Shown here: positions 1 to 8,243 of the stretch, piece after piece
How positions within the stretch are numbered: position 1 is the stretch's first letter
How the letters are laid out: the number at the start of each line of letters is the position of its first letter
Assembly (NCBI GenBank): GCA_044239865.1
Contig: JBIIAO010000001.1
Location: 744,001 to 808,000 of the forward strand
Direction of reading: 5' to 3'
From: CAIZGX01 sp044239865
Lineage (GTDB): Bacteria; Bacteroidota; Bacteroidia; Flavobacteriales_D; Sanyastnellaceae
Length of the DNA: 64,000 bases
Program-made: the position numbers and the translations under genes
The notes under the pieces: generated by a model
Databases searched by the model: none
Seen by the model: only the letters and a program-made list of their open reading frames with translations
What the model was told of the DNA's origin: nothing

Positions 1-1328
1 TTCTTATCGGTCCATGTTCCTTTTTTACCCGTGCTTATCGCAAACTTAGGTGTGCGAACGAAAGCAGATTTCTTTCCAGTTAAACCTTCAATAACGGCTA
101 CTGCATTGTGCAATGAAAGCCCCATTGAAACAGCCAAAAACAAAGGGAAGTCAATAACGAAGCGTCCAAACTTTTGGAAGAACGGCATTGGCGGACGAGA
201 TACCCAATAGAAGAATCCTAAAATGAAGAAACTTACCAAAAATGCTGAAGCAACAGCAAAATAAATCGAGTAATCATTCAATAATACTCCATTGAAATAA
301 TGCCATCCATCGAAATAGTGCTTAATGAACAACATAGGCATACTTAAGATTGATGTTCCTAAAATGCTTAAGAAAACAACAGAATTCATCAAGTGGAAAC
401 TAGCGTGCACTTTGTGCGCAAATCCCATGTCTTTCGCACGAAGTACTTTCCCTAAATTCTTACGCGTACATTCTGCAGCACCTTTTGTCCAACGGAACTG
501 TTGTGCTTTCAATGCGTTCATCTCAGCAGGAAGCTCCGATGGAGAACCAATTGCAGGCAAGTAGATGAAATTCCATCCAACTAACTGTGCTCGGTAGCTA
601 AGATCTAAGTCTTCCGTAATGGTATCGCTCTGCCATCCTCCCGCGTCGTAAATAGCTTCTTTTCTCCACACACCCGCTGTTCCGTTGAAGTTAATGTAGT
701 GATTGGAATAGTTACGTCCAATTTGCTCTACAGTAAAGTGCGCATCCAATCCGAAAGCCTGCAAACGCGTAAGCAAAGAATAGTCTTCGTTCAAATGTTC
801 CCATCGGGTTTGAACCACCGCTATTTTCTCCCCAGCATAGAAGTAGGGGATAGTCTGACGTAAAAAGTCTTTTCTAGGAACGAAGTCAGCATCGAAGATT
901 GCTGTGAACTCTCCTTTTGAAATATCTAAACCATAAGCCAGAGCTCCGGCTTTAAATCCTTTTCTGTCTACACGACGAATATGTTGAATATCTATACCAA
1001 GAAGTTGTTTCTCTGCAATTAATTTGGCTGCAATCTCAACAGACTCATCATTACCATCATCCAACACCTGAATCTCGAATCTGTCTCTCGGATAGTCGAA
1101 TTCACAAACAGCGTTAATTAAACGCTCAATCACGTACATCTCATTAAACACTGGGAGCTGCACAGTAACGTGTGGCAAATCTTCTTCCGCTATAACAGGC
1201 ATTTCACGTTTGCGCTTATTCTTTTTCACGAATTGAACGGCCAAATTCAATTGAACCAACGAATAGAAAAAGATGAAAATCAAAAAGAAACCGTAGAGAC
1301 AGATTGCGGTAAATGCAAGTGTATTCAA
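1..1328 (-). CDS. Processive family-2 glycosyltransferase (cellulose-synthase-like), C-terminus cut by window edge
   Basis: The minus-strand frame is open from 1328 to the left edge. It encodes an N-terminal membrane helix, then a cytoplasmic GT-A domain with the processive GT2 signature in order: VLDDG, FDADF (DxD), TED and QQFRW (QxxRW). At least three hydrophobic helices follow. Such enzymes polymerise a sugar nucleotide into a glycan and extrude it; the product cannot be read from sequence. An in-frame TAA lies five codons upstream (1341-1343) and no ATG follows it before the membrane helix, so the start is probably the TTG at 1326-1328. The start is therefore an inference, while the family assignment is firm. 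A TAnnTTTG box lies 24 nt upstream. Confidence 0.88.
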   Translation of the reverse strand, partial: MNTLAFTAICLYGFFLIFIFFYSLVQLNLAVQFVKKNKRKREMPVIAEEDLPHVTVQLPVFNEMYVIERLINAVCEFDYPRDRFEIQVLDDGNDESVEIAAKLIAEKQLLGIDIQHIRRVDRKGFKAGALAYGLDISKGEFTAIFDADFVPRKDFLRQTIPYFYAGEKIAVVQTRWEHLNEDYSLLTRLQAFGLDAHFTVEQIGRNYSNHYINFNGTAGVWRKEAIYDAGGWQSDTITEDLDLSYRAQLVGWNFIYLPAIGSPSELPAEMNALKAQQFRWTKGAAECTRKNLGKVLRAKDMGFAHKVHASFHLMNSVVFLSILGTSILSMPMLFIKHYFDGWHYFNGVLLNDYSIYFAVASAFLVSFFILGFFYWVSRPPMPFFQKFGRFVIDFPLFLAVSMGLSLHNAVAVIEGLTGKKSAFVRTPKFAISTGKKGTWTDK

Positions 1329-1352
1329 AGTATTGAGGGTTTAGTTAGACCG

Positions 1353-1360
1353 CAAAAATA
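1353..1360 (-). promoter_or_regulatory. Bacteroidota -7 box for the glycosyltransferase
   Basis: On the minus strand this reads TATTTTTG, a full match to TAnnTTTG, and lies 24 nt before the proposed TTG start. No clear -33 TTG was seen at the usual spacing. Confidence 0.5.
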
Positions 1361-1414
1361 CGGCTAAAGCATATATGAAAAAAACTTTTCTAACGATCTA
1401 GAAACAATGAAGTG

Positions 1415-2161
1415 TTAATCAATCTCGAAATTCAACTGCATAGTAATCGAAGCAGTCTTTCTCCTAGAGCTGGTATTGAAAGCCCCGCCCCATGAATAAT
1501 CCTCATCGCTGTTTTGCCCAACAATTTGAAAGATGCCCATTTCTGCACTTTGCAAACTTCCTAATTCACCTCCTGCAGATTGAGCGATTTTTTCAGCTCG
1601 AAGGCGAGCGTCTGATGTTGCTTCAGAAACCATTTCAACTTTTAACTCAGCAAGTTTGGTGTAATAGAATTCCGGAATTTCAGAATAAAATTCAACCCCA
1701 GAGGCAATGAGTTCAGTGACCTCGCGAGAAATTTGCTCAACTTTCGACACCTCTGAAGACTCAATCGCGACCATTTGAGATAGGCTATAACCTGTTAAAG
1801 CCGTTGCAGTAATATCTCCATTGGAATTTCGTGTTTCATCATAGTTTTTTTTAATTTCCATTGCAGAAAATACAATTTCATTCTCTTGAATTCCTTTTCC
1901 CATTAAATAACTCTTAATGGTATTTCGATCAGCTTCCAATGCAGCAGAGGCTGCGGCAAGGTCATTACTCGTTTTGGAAAACGATCCTCTCCACACGATT
2001 AAATCAGAATCGAAATTTCGACTTCCCATTCCTGTTACATGAATCACGTTTTCTTTGCCATTTCTATCGCGATAACCTTTCATAAAAACATAGGCCGATA
2101 TAATAACACAAACACCGATTAAAAAAGATGCAAATACGCGTGCGTTCAAAATTGATTTCAT
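1415..2161 (-). CDS. SIMPL domain-containing protein (DUF541)
   Basis: The 248-residue protein has one N-terminal hydrophobic segment (about residues 8-28) acting as signal or anchor. A SIMPL/DUF541 domain follows: an early HVTGMGS stretch, a long helix with paired Ala/Glu, and the late pattern of a DARLRAEKIAQSAG-type helix followed by GGELG. SIMPL proteins are periplasmic or membrane-anchored and poorly understood; one member binds a mouse kinase and others affect oxidative stress tolerance. A strong terminator from the upstream glucan operon lies just before it, so it is probably transcribed on its own. The family is confident, the function unknown. Confidence 0.82.
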   Translation of the reverse strand: MKSILNARVFASFLIGVCVIISAYVFMKGYRDRNGKENVIHVTGMGSRNFDSDLIVWRGSFSKTSNDLAAASAALEADRNTIKSYLMGKGIQENEIVFSAMEIKKNYDETRNSNGDITATALTGYSLSQMVAIESSEVSKVEQISREVTELIASGVEFYSEIPEFYYTKLAELKVEMVSEATSDARLRAEKIAQSAGGELGSLQSAEMGIFQIVGQNSDEDYSWGGAFNTSSRRKTASITMQLNFEID

Positions 2162-2172
2162 ACCTCGAATGT

Positions 2173-2204
2173 AAAAAAAAAGAGGTGAAAAACTTCACCT
2201 CTTT
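2173..2204 (-). terminator. Intrinsic terminator of the glucan-utilisation operon
   Basis: An inverted repeat with a 9-bp core (AGAGGTGAA/TTCACCTCT, 2181-2189 with 2194-2202) is followed on the minus strand by a run of T. It lies directly after the last gene of the SusC/SusD operon and before the SIMPL gene. Confidence 0.85.
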
Positions 2205-2222
2205 ATATCAATTGAAAGTACT

Positions 2223-3050
2223 CTATTGACAATTCAATGGATAGTAATATTGGTAAGAAGGAGGGTTCGGTGTGTAACCGGGCTTTACAATATAAAATCC
2301 AATCTTTGTAATGGTTGAACCTGCAGGAATGGGCAAGAAGTCCTCTGGAATAAATGTTTTTCTGAATTTTCCAGGAGCAACTTCAGTCAACTTCAATGAA
2401 GAAGTAGAAGTAACGTTTGCAACCGGAGCAACATCGAAGAATGTAAAGGTTCCTGTGAATGCACGAAGAAAAATATAACACTCGTCGGTTCCCAAGTTTT
2501 GCAAATTCACATCAGTCTCTTGTGAGTTGTCATAACTAATGCTGAAGTAATCGTCTTGTTTTGCAGCTTCAGGAAAGAAGCAAATACGGTCGGCACATAA
2601 TGCTGGAACAATGTCAACATGTAAGTCTTCCGTTTTTGCTTCACCAACACCTTCAGATTCATAAGCTTTTCCATTTTTCAATTTAGCAAGACATGAAATT
2701 CCATTTTGGTACAATGAAAGGGGAGTACAGGCATAATAAGTTGTGGGTACCATTGTCATTTTATACAATAAACCACTTACATGCGTTAAGAGCATGCAAT
2801 CGTTGGAATTCAACCATTCGCCATTTCCGCATGAAGGTCCAGCAGGCTGCCAGGTCCACATGTAAACAGAGTCAGCATCTTCAGGGTGATTTCCTAAAAG
2901 AGTTTTCAAACCGCCTGATGTTTGCGCTACATCAATGTATAAGTCCATTGTTGCATTGGCATTGGTTGGAGATGGGAATACGAATGCTGCTTGTGAATAG
3001 CCAACAACAGTAATTGCGAATGCAGCGAGTGTAAATAATATCTTTTTCAT
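2223..3050 (-). CDS. Secreted two-module protein, last gene of the SusC/SusD operon
   Basis: The 275-residue protein has a clear signal peptide ending near VVGYSQA and no lipobox cysteine. The mature part seems to be two beta-rich modules (about 22-135 and 155-265). Each shows a D-hydrophobic strand near its start, a tryptophan or aromatic middle, a P-x-x-F/Y-type segment and a late hydrophobic strand. The same layout occurs in residues 30-145 of the T9SS amylase at the head of the operon, which suggests related carbohydrate-binding or SusE/F-like modules. It starts 2 nt after the preceding lipoprotein stop codon. The function as a surface glucan-binding protein is inferred from context only; no database family was confirmed. 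Confidence 0.7.
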   Translation of the reverse strand: MKKILFTLAAFAITVVGYSQAAFVFPSPTNANATMDLYIDVAQTSGGLKTLLGNHPEDADSVYMWTWQPAGPSCGNGEWLNSNDCMLLTHVSGLLYKMTMVPTTYYACTPLSLYQNGISCLAKLKNGKAYESEGVGEAKTEDLHVDIVPALCADRICFFPEAAKQDDYFSISYDNSQETDVNLQNLGTDECYIFLRAFTGTFTFFDVAPVANVTSTSSLKLTEVAPGKFRKTFIPEDFLPIPAGSTITKIGFYIVKPGYTPNPPSYQYYYPLNCQ

Positions 3051-3052
3051 GA

Positions 3053-3538
3053 TTAAATGCGTTGGAAGTTAAACTTATAAATCACGTTCTTGAATCCGTC
3101 TGAACACTCTCTGTGGTACTGTATTCCCATATTATTGGTCGTTGGAAGAACCATATTTCCTAAGAATAGTTCAAGCGTATCGTTTGAATTCATTAGTGTT
3201 ATTGAAGAAGGCGCAAGGTTGTCGTCCAATGACCAAGTTCCATTTGTACCGAAGAAATTCTTCCCTTCAGTAATTGTTACCGTATATGTTTGAGTCGGAA
3301 CATCGAGTGTGATACGCATAGGTTCAACCCCAGATACAATATAGAACTCGCTTAAATCACGTTCTTCCAATACGGGGTTATTAGGATCTTGCTGAATGAA
3401 GTTAGTCAGCTCCCAAGTACCTCCCATGCCTTGCAACTTATCCGAGGTCTCACCTAATTCGCCGGTAATCTCTGGCTTACAACCAGCGAACATTCCAACA
3501 GTTAAGGCTATCATGAAAAATAGTTTTACTGATTTCAT
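3053..3538 (-). CDS. Lipocalin-like lipoprotein of the SusC/SusD operon (DUF5004-type)
   Basis: The 161-residue protein has a lipoprotein signal with the lipobox cysteine at position 20 (GMFAGC). The mature domain begins with GGTWELTNF and contains GTWSLDDN, a pattern typical of the small lipocalin-like/DUF5004 lipoproteins often encoded next to SusC/SusD pairs. It is probably an outer-membrane lipoprotein associated with the SusCD complex. It sits between susD and the secreted two-module protein in the same direction, with short gaps. The molecular role is unknown and the DUF number is from recall of the pattern. Confidence 0.7.
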   Translation of the reverse strand: MKSVKLFFMIALTVGMFAGCKPEITGELGETSDKLQGMGGTWELTNFIQQDPNNPVLEERDLSEFYIVSGVEPMRITLDVPTQTYTVTITEGKNFFGTNGTWSLDDNLAPSSITLMNSNDTLELFLGNMVLPTTNNMGIQYHRECSDGFKNVIYKFNFQRI

Positions 3539-3612
3539 TTGACGTTTATTTGTTTTTTAATTTCTCTTTAAATTTATTTCTCTTCAATACGGGCGAAATA
3601 TTTTTCGCCCCT

Positions 3613-5004
3613 TTAGTTACATCCACCTTCTGGATTTCCTACGAATAACGCCGATGTGAATTCACTGTTCGGGAATTGAAGCGCCATTCCAGGACAATTC
3701 CAGGGTGCATTTCGAACAACAATATTCTCACCCTTCGCACCAATTCTTTTCAATTGGTTAATCCACTTTCCTTCACCCATGGTTTCAATGCGGTACTCTC
3801 TGCGCGCTGCGGCAATAACTTGCGCTGCAGTTGAAGATGTTGAAAGGTCATTCAAACCTACTCCAAAGGCGCGATCACGAACTTCGTTAATGTTATTTAT
3901 AGCAACCTCTAACTGTGTACCCATTTCGCCCAAACATTCAGCACGTATAAGCATCAATTCAGTTAAGTAAATAATTGGAATATTGAAAAACACTTTGTCC
4001 TCGAAGCGACGGTTCTTGTATTTCCCACCGCTCAATTGCATCCAACCCAAGCGATCGTCAGCGCTGTTCAAGTTGGTAAATTGATACAATTCATTTGAGA
4101 ACATCAAGTTTGGAGGAAGAACGCCGCCCGCATTGTAGTTACCAATAAAGTTGTCTGTTCTTTGATCTATATGATTAGCACCTGGATTGGAACTCACAAC
4201 ACCAAAAATAATCTCAGGATTTTCTTCAGGATTTTCTGGAAAACGATCAAGAGTGTCACTCATTTGATACAAAGGTGATTCAGGTGCACCAATTGCGAAA
4301 TTTATATATTCCACAGCTTGGGTATAATTATTCATTTGAAAGTAAACCATTCCCAACAATCCGGCAGCGGCATTTTTTGTTGCGTACTTGCCATTGTTGT
4401 CAGGAAGATTATTATACGCATACATTAAATCCTCAATAATAAATGTGTAAGATTCTTCAACAGTACTTCGGGGTATTGGTAAGTTGCTCGCATCTCTTTT
4501 CAATATGATTCCTAAATGAGAATTGGAAGGAGAAGAACCATAAGGTTGCGCCCATATTTTCACAACACTGAAATGACAGAAAGCGCGAATAAATCTTGCT
4601 TCTGCTTCCATGCGTGTGCGCTCGTCATCTGCTAAGCCTTCGATTAGTTCGAAATTCTTCATTAATGAGTTACAACGGTAAATGGCATAATAAAAATCGC
4701 TGTAAGTTCCGTTAGTAGTAGGAGTGAAGAAGTTCGTTTCGCGGTTGTATACAGCATTGAAATCTAATCCGTTTGGCTCAGCCATGTTATCTGACATTAA
4801 TTCACAAATGTTTTGATATTTTCCGTCAAACAAATTGGCTATTACATCGTAACAACTATTCAAAAGACGTTGTGCATCTTCTGGAGTTTTAAGCGCATCT
4901 TCTGCGAGAATTGCGCCTTCTGGCGGATACTCTAACATCTTTTCACAAGAGGCAATTCCTAGAGCTAATCCAATAGCTAAAATGAAGTATGATATCTTTT
5001 TCAT
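3613..5004 (-). CDS. susD: SusD/RagB family nutrient-binding outer-membrane lipoprotein
   Basis: The 463-residue protein has a lipobox cysteine at position 20 (GIASC) followed by the SusD N-terminus, with ILAEDALKTPEDAQRLLNSCYD, the TPR-rich middle (RFIRAFCHFSVVKIWAQPYG) and the C-terminal helical segment EVRDRAFGVG...AARREYRIETMGEG. SusD proteins sit on the cell surface as a lid on the SusC pore and capture glycans. It begins 11 nt after susC, so the two are surely co-transcribed. The amylase in the same operon suggests alpha-glucans (starch, maltodextrin, glycogen) as substrate, but ligand specificity cannot be read from the sequence. Confidence 0.95.
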   Translation of the reverse strand: MKKISYFILAIGLALGIASCEKMLEYPPEGAILAEDALKTPEDAQRLLNSCYDVIANLFDGKYQNICELMSDNMAEPNGLDFNAVYNRETNFFTPTTNGTYSDFYYAIYRCNSLMKNFELIEGLADDERTRMEAEARFIRAFCHFSVVKIWAQPYGSSPSNSHLGIILKRDASNLPIPRSTVEESYTFIIEDLMYAYNNLPDNNGKYATKNAAAGLLGMVYFQMNNYTQAVEYINFAIGAPESPLYQMSDTLDRFPENPEENPEIIFGVVSSNPGANHIDQRTDNFIGNYNAGGVLPPNLMFSNELYQFTNLNSADDRLGWMQLSGGKYKNRRFEDKVFFNIPIIYLTELMLIRAECLGEMGTQLEVAINNINEVRDRAFGVGLNDLSTSSTAAQVIAAARREYRIETMGEGKWINQLKRIGAKGENIVVRNAPWNCPGMALQFPNSEFTSALFVGNPEGGCN

Positions 5005-5015
5005 GTTCGTTCGAA

Positions 5016-8000
5016 TTAGAAGTTAGCGTTTAAGCGAATGTTGAAACTACGCTCTTGCATTGGCGTTAAGTAAGTCACGTTCGGACTTAAGTTTCTGTCT
5101 TGCGCATTTTCAAAGTCACGAACCACTTCAGGATCTAATCCCGGGAAGTTCGTAATGGTGAACAAGTTGGTAACGCTTACACCAATGTTCAATCCAGTCA
5201 TTTTCATTCTCTTCGTCACTTCGTTCGGGAAGGTATAGTCCAAAGACAAGTTTCTCAAACGCATGTAGTTTGCTTTGTACATGAACAAGGAAGTGTTCCA
5301 CCATGGGAAACCATCAGGCAAACCATAAGTCGTTTCATCCAATGTCAATCTGCCGAATGTGGACTCATCTCCAGGAGCAGTCCAACGATCAAGAATCTCT
5401 TCACGCATATTCCAACTGGAAACAACACCAAGCTGACGTTTAGCACTTGAATCGAAGATGCGAGCACCCAGGCTGTATGTGAACAATGCAGATAAACTGA
5501 AATTCTTCCAACCGAATGTTTGAGTTAAACCTCCCATCATTTTAGGCAATCCATTTCCGACGTAGTTACGAATGCTATTGTCGTAATCTGTAGTGTAATT
5601 TCCATCAGGAGTAATGTAAACGGGCAATCCAGATTGGGTATCAATATGACTGAATGAGACCAAATAGAATGAGCCGATAGGCTTTCCAACTAAAACACGA
5701 GAGTCGTTTGTTCCACCAGATACAGCATCAGGAGTGTAGTCACCAATGCTAACAAGCTCGTTGTAGTTGTATGAGAAGTTTGCACTTGTACGAGCAGTAA
5801 ATTTCGAGCTCTTTGTCCAGTTCACAACAGTGGTTAATTCAATTCCTTGATTCATAACCTCTGCAACGTTGTCCCAGAAGTTTGTGAATCCAGTACTTGC
5901 AGGAAGACTAACATTCATCAATACATCGCGACTGTATTTTCTATACCCTTCCAAAATAACAGTCAAACGATCTTGCCAAAAACCAGTCTCCAAAGCAACA
6001 GAAAAGTTGTTTGTTGTTTCCCATTTAAGGTTAGCATTTCCAGCTTGAGTAGGGAAGAGGATAGGGTTTTGGTTGTAGAAAATACCGTTGTTCGAAGCGC
6101 TGTAAAGAGCGTATTGCGCATTCGCAGGAATGTCAGAGTTTCCAGTTAAACCGTAACTCGCACGTAACTTCATGTAGTTAATGGTCTTATTGTCTTTCAA
6201 AAATCCTTCTTCAGAAATAATCCATCCCAAAGAGGCCGAAGGGAAATTTCCGAATTTGTTATTCACTCCGAAGCGAGAGCTTCCATCGCGACGAACACTT
6301 GCTTCGAAGAAGTACTTCGATTTGTAGTTCATGTTATACTTCGCGAAGAAACCTAAGAAGCTAAACTGATTAGGATTTCCAACGGTTCGAACTCTAGTAT
6401 TAGGATTGTTTTGAACGTCTGAAAATTCAGAAACTGTTCCGTCTAAGTTCGGGATATAATCATTGATGTAATTAGTTTTCGAATGCTGTAACTCATGACC
6501 AATAAGCAGGGAAGCATTCAAATCAGGTGCAAGCTCTTTGCTGTATTCGGCTGTAATGTTATAACTGTAGTTACGAACCAAGCGCTGATCATTGCTGTAG
6601 CTTCCTTGTCCGTTCGACAAATCGAATGTCGACGGTGTAAGTCTGTTCTCACCAATGTGCATCCAATCCATACCACCTGTAGCAATGATGAATAAGTTTT
6701 TCTTCGGCATATAAATTAAACGACCTGTATTTATCACACGATCTTCAACAGTTGTCCAACGCAATTGCTCTCTGTATGCAACCGGATTTTTTACGTTTCC
6801 GAATTCATCTCTCCAATAGAAATAATCTCCAGGCTTGTTAACTACTTCGCCAGCGGCATTGAATGTTGTGTCTGTGTGGTAAACAGGGTAATAAGGAAGT
6901 GCATTTGACATAGCATCTCCCAATCCACCAGACCAGGCAGCATCTACGCGCTTGTTCAATCCGCGTGTTCCTGAAAGCGATAAGTTCAATCTCAATTTGT
7001 CGCCTAAACGGAATTCAGGGTTAACACGAACAGAGATACGCTTGTAACTGTTTCCCTTCAAGAAGCTTTGATTGTCGTCATATCCTACCGAGAAGTAAAC
7101 GCTATGCTTCTTGCCGCCATAACGCGCAGAGAAGTTTGTACCATATTTATTTCCGCGTCCCACTGTCTGATCTACCCAATCCGTATCAGTTTGTCCAGCC
7201 TTTAAATAAGCTGCTTTGCGCGTGGCGGCATCATCAGTAGCCGAAGTCATGTTTGGTAACCAGACGTAGCCTGTTCCACCGTCGTTTTCCCAAGCTTCTT
7301 GACGAATTCTTAAATATTGGTCTGTGTTCAACATGTTCGGACGTGAAGCAGGGGTAGAGATACCCGCGTTCAAACCATAGTCGAATTTCCATCCTTTTTC
7401 TTTAGCACGTTTCGTAGTAATAATGATTACACCGTTTGCAGCACGAGAACCGTATTCACCTGCAGCAGCTGCATCTTTACGAACCTCAACTTTTTCAATG
7501 TCATTCGGATTGATTGTAGCAAGTGGGTTATTATTTAAAGCTCCATTGTTTCCGCGTAAGAAATAATCTTGTGTCATTGGAATACCATCAATGATATACA
7601 AAGGGTCTCCACCTGCAGATACTGAAGCTGTTCCGCGAATACGAATCAATGATCCTGCACCGGCAATACCAGATCCCTGAGATACCTGCAATCCAGCAGC
7701 TTGTCCTTGAAGCGCTGCTTCAAAACTTGGTGTGCGAATAGCAGTAATGTCCTTCCCGATAATTTTAGCAATCGAACCAGTGGTTGGACGATTGCGCTCT
7801 ACACCGTATCCGATGATTTCAACATTGTCCAAGGTTAAAGTGCCAGAAGTTAACTTGAAATTATGCTTAACTAATGCACCAACAGGAACTGTAATTTGTT
7901 TGGATGTGGTTTCAAAATTCAAGGCCTTCACCTCAATTTCAAATGTTCCGACACCTGTTGTTAAGGAATAATTTCCCACTTGGTCGCTGGCAGTTCCATT

Positions 8001-8147
8001 CGAAGTTCCCTTTACTAAGACGAAAGCTCCCGGAATAGGGCGATTCTCTTCATCTGTAACCACACCGCTTATAGTTTGCCCCCAAGATACAATGGAGAAC
8101 ATGGCCATAAACGCTGTAAGAATACTCGTTCTATAGAATTTAGACAT
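5016..8147 (-). CDS. susC: SusC/RagA family TonB-linked outer-membrane transporter
   Basis: The 1043-residue protein has a signal peptide (cleavage near SWGQT). A carboxypeptidase-regulatory-like domain follows (about 26-110, ISGVVTDEENRPIPGA), then the TonB plug with ALQGQAAGLQVSQGSG and DPLYIIDGIPM, and a long TonB-dependent beta-barrel ending in NANF with a terminal aromatic residue. It imports oligosaccharides across the outer membrane using TonB energy, in complex with the SusD encoded immediately downstream. Length and domain order are normal for the family. It lies 96 bp after the amylase and may also have its own promoter in that gap. Confidence 0.96.
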   Translation of the reverse strand: MSKFYRTSILTAFMAMFSIVSWGQTISGVVTDEENRPIPGAFVLVKGTSNGTASDQVGNYSLTTGVGTFEIEVKALNFETTSKQITVPVGALVKHNFKLTSGTLTLDNVEIIGYGVERNRPTTGSIAKIIGKDITAIRTPSFEAALQGQAAGLQVSQGSGIAGAGSLIRIRGTASVSAGGDPLYIIDGIPMTQDYFLRGNNGALNNNPLATINPNDIEKVEVRKDAAAAGEYGSRAANGVIIITTKRAKEKGWKFDYGLNAGISTPASRPNMLNTDQYLRIRQEAWENDGGTGYVWLPNMTSATDDAATRKAAYLKAGQTDTDWVDQTVGRGNKYGTNFSARYGGKKHSVYFSVGYDDNQSFLKGNSYKRISVRVNPEFRLGDKLRLNLSLSGTRGLNKRVDAAWSGGLGDAMSNALPYYPVYHTDTTFNAAGEVVNKPGDYFYWRDEFGNVKNPVAYREQLRWTTVEDRVINTGRLIYMPKKNLFIIATGGMDWMHIGENRLTPSTFDLSNGQGSYSNDQRLVRNYSYNITAEYSKELAPDLNASLLIGHELQHSKTNYINDYIPNLDGTVSEFSDVQNNPNTRVRTVGNPNQFSFLGFFAKYNMNYKSKYFFEASVRRDGSSRFGVNNKFGNFPSASLGWIISEEGFLKDNKTINYMKLRASYGLTGNSDIPANAQYALYSASNNGIFYNQNPILFPTQAGNANLKWETTNNFSVALETGFWQDRLTVILEGYRKYSRDVLMNVSLPASTGFTNFWDNVAEVMNQGIELTTVVNWTKSSKFTARTSANFSYNYNELVSIGDYTPDAVSGGTNDSRVLVGKPIGSFYLVSFSHIDTQSGLPVYITPDGNYTTDYDNSIRNYVGNGLPKMMGGLTQTFGWKNFSLSALFTYSLGARIFDSSAKRQLGVVSSWNMREEILDRWTAPGDESTFGRLTLDETTYGLPDGFPWWNTSLFMYKANYMRLRNLSLDYTFPNEVTKRMKMTGLNIGVSVTNLFTITNFPGLDPEVVRDFENAQDRNLSPNVTYLTPMQERSFNIRLNANF

Positions 8148-8180
8148 ATTGAATTTGAATTTGATTTGGTTTAAGTCGCG

Positions 8181-8211
8181 CTAATATAAATTGTTTTCAC
8201 TTCGTGTCCAA
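8181..8211 (-). promoter_or_regulatory. Candidate internal promoter before susC
   Basis: On the minus strand a TTG (8209-8211) is followed after 20 nt by TATATTAG (8181-8188), one mismatch from TAnnTTTG. The spacing fits the Bacteroidota promoter. The -33 box overlaps a 6-bp inverted repeat (CCAACA 8208-8213 and TGTTGG 8227-8232). It could let susC be transcribed separately from the amylase. Confidence 0.4.
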
Positions 8212-8243
8212 CATACACTTACTACTTGTTGGTAAATCAATGA

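Noticed and set aside
1170..1367. Plus-strand ORF opposite the glycosyltransferase start
   Set aside because: Antisense shadow of the real gene; low-complexity charged peptide with no family features.
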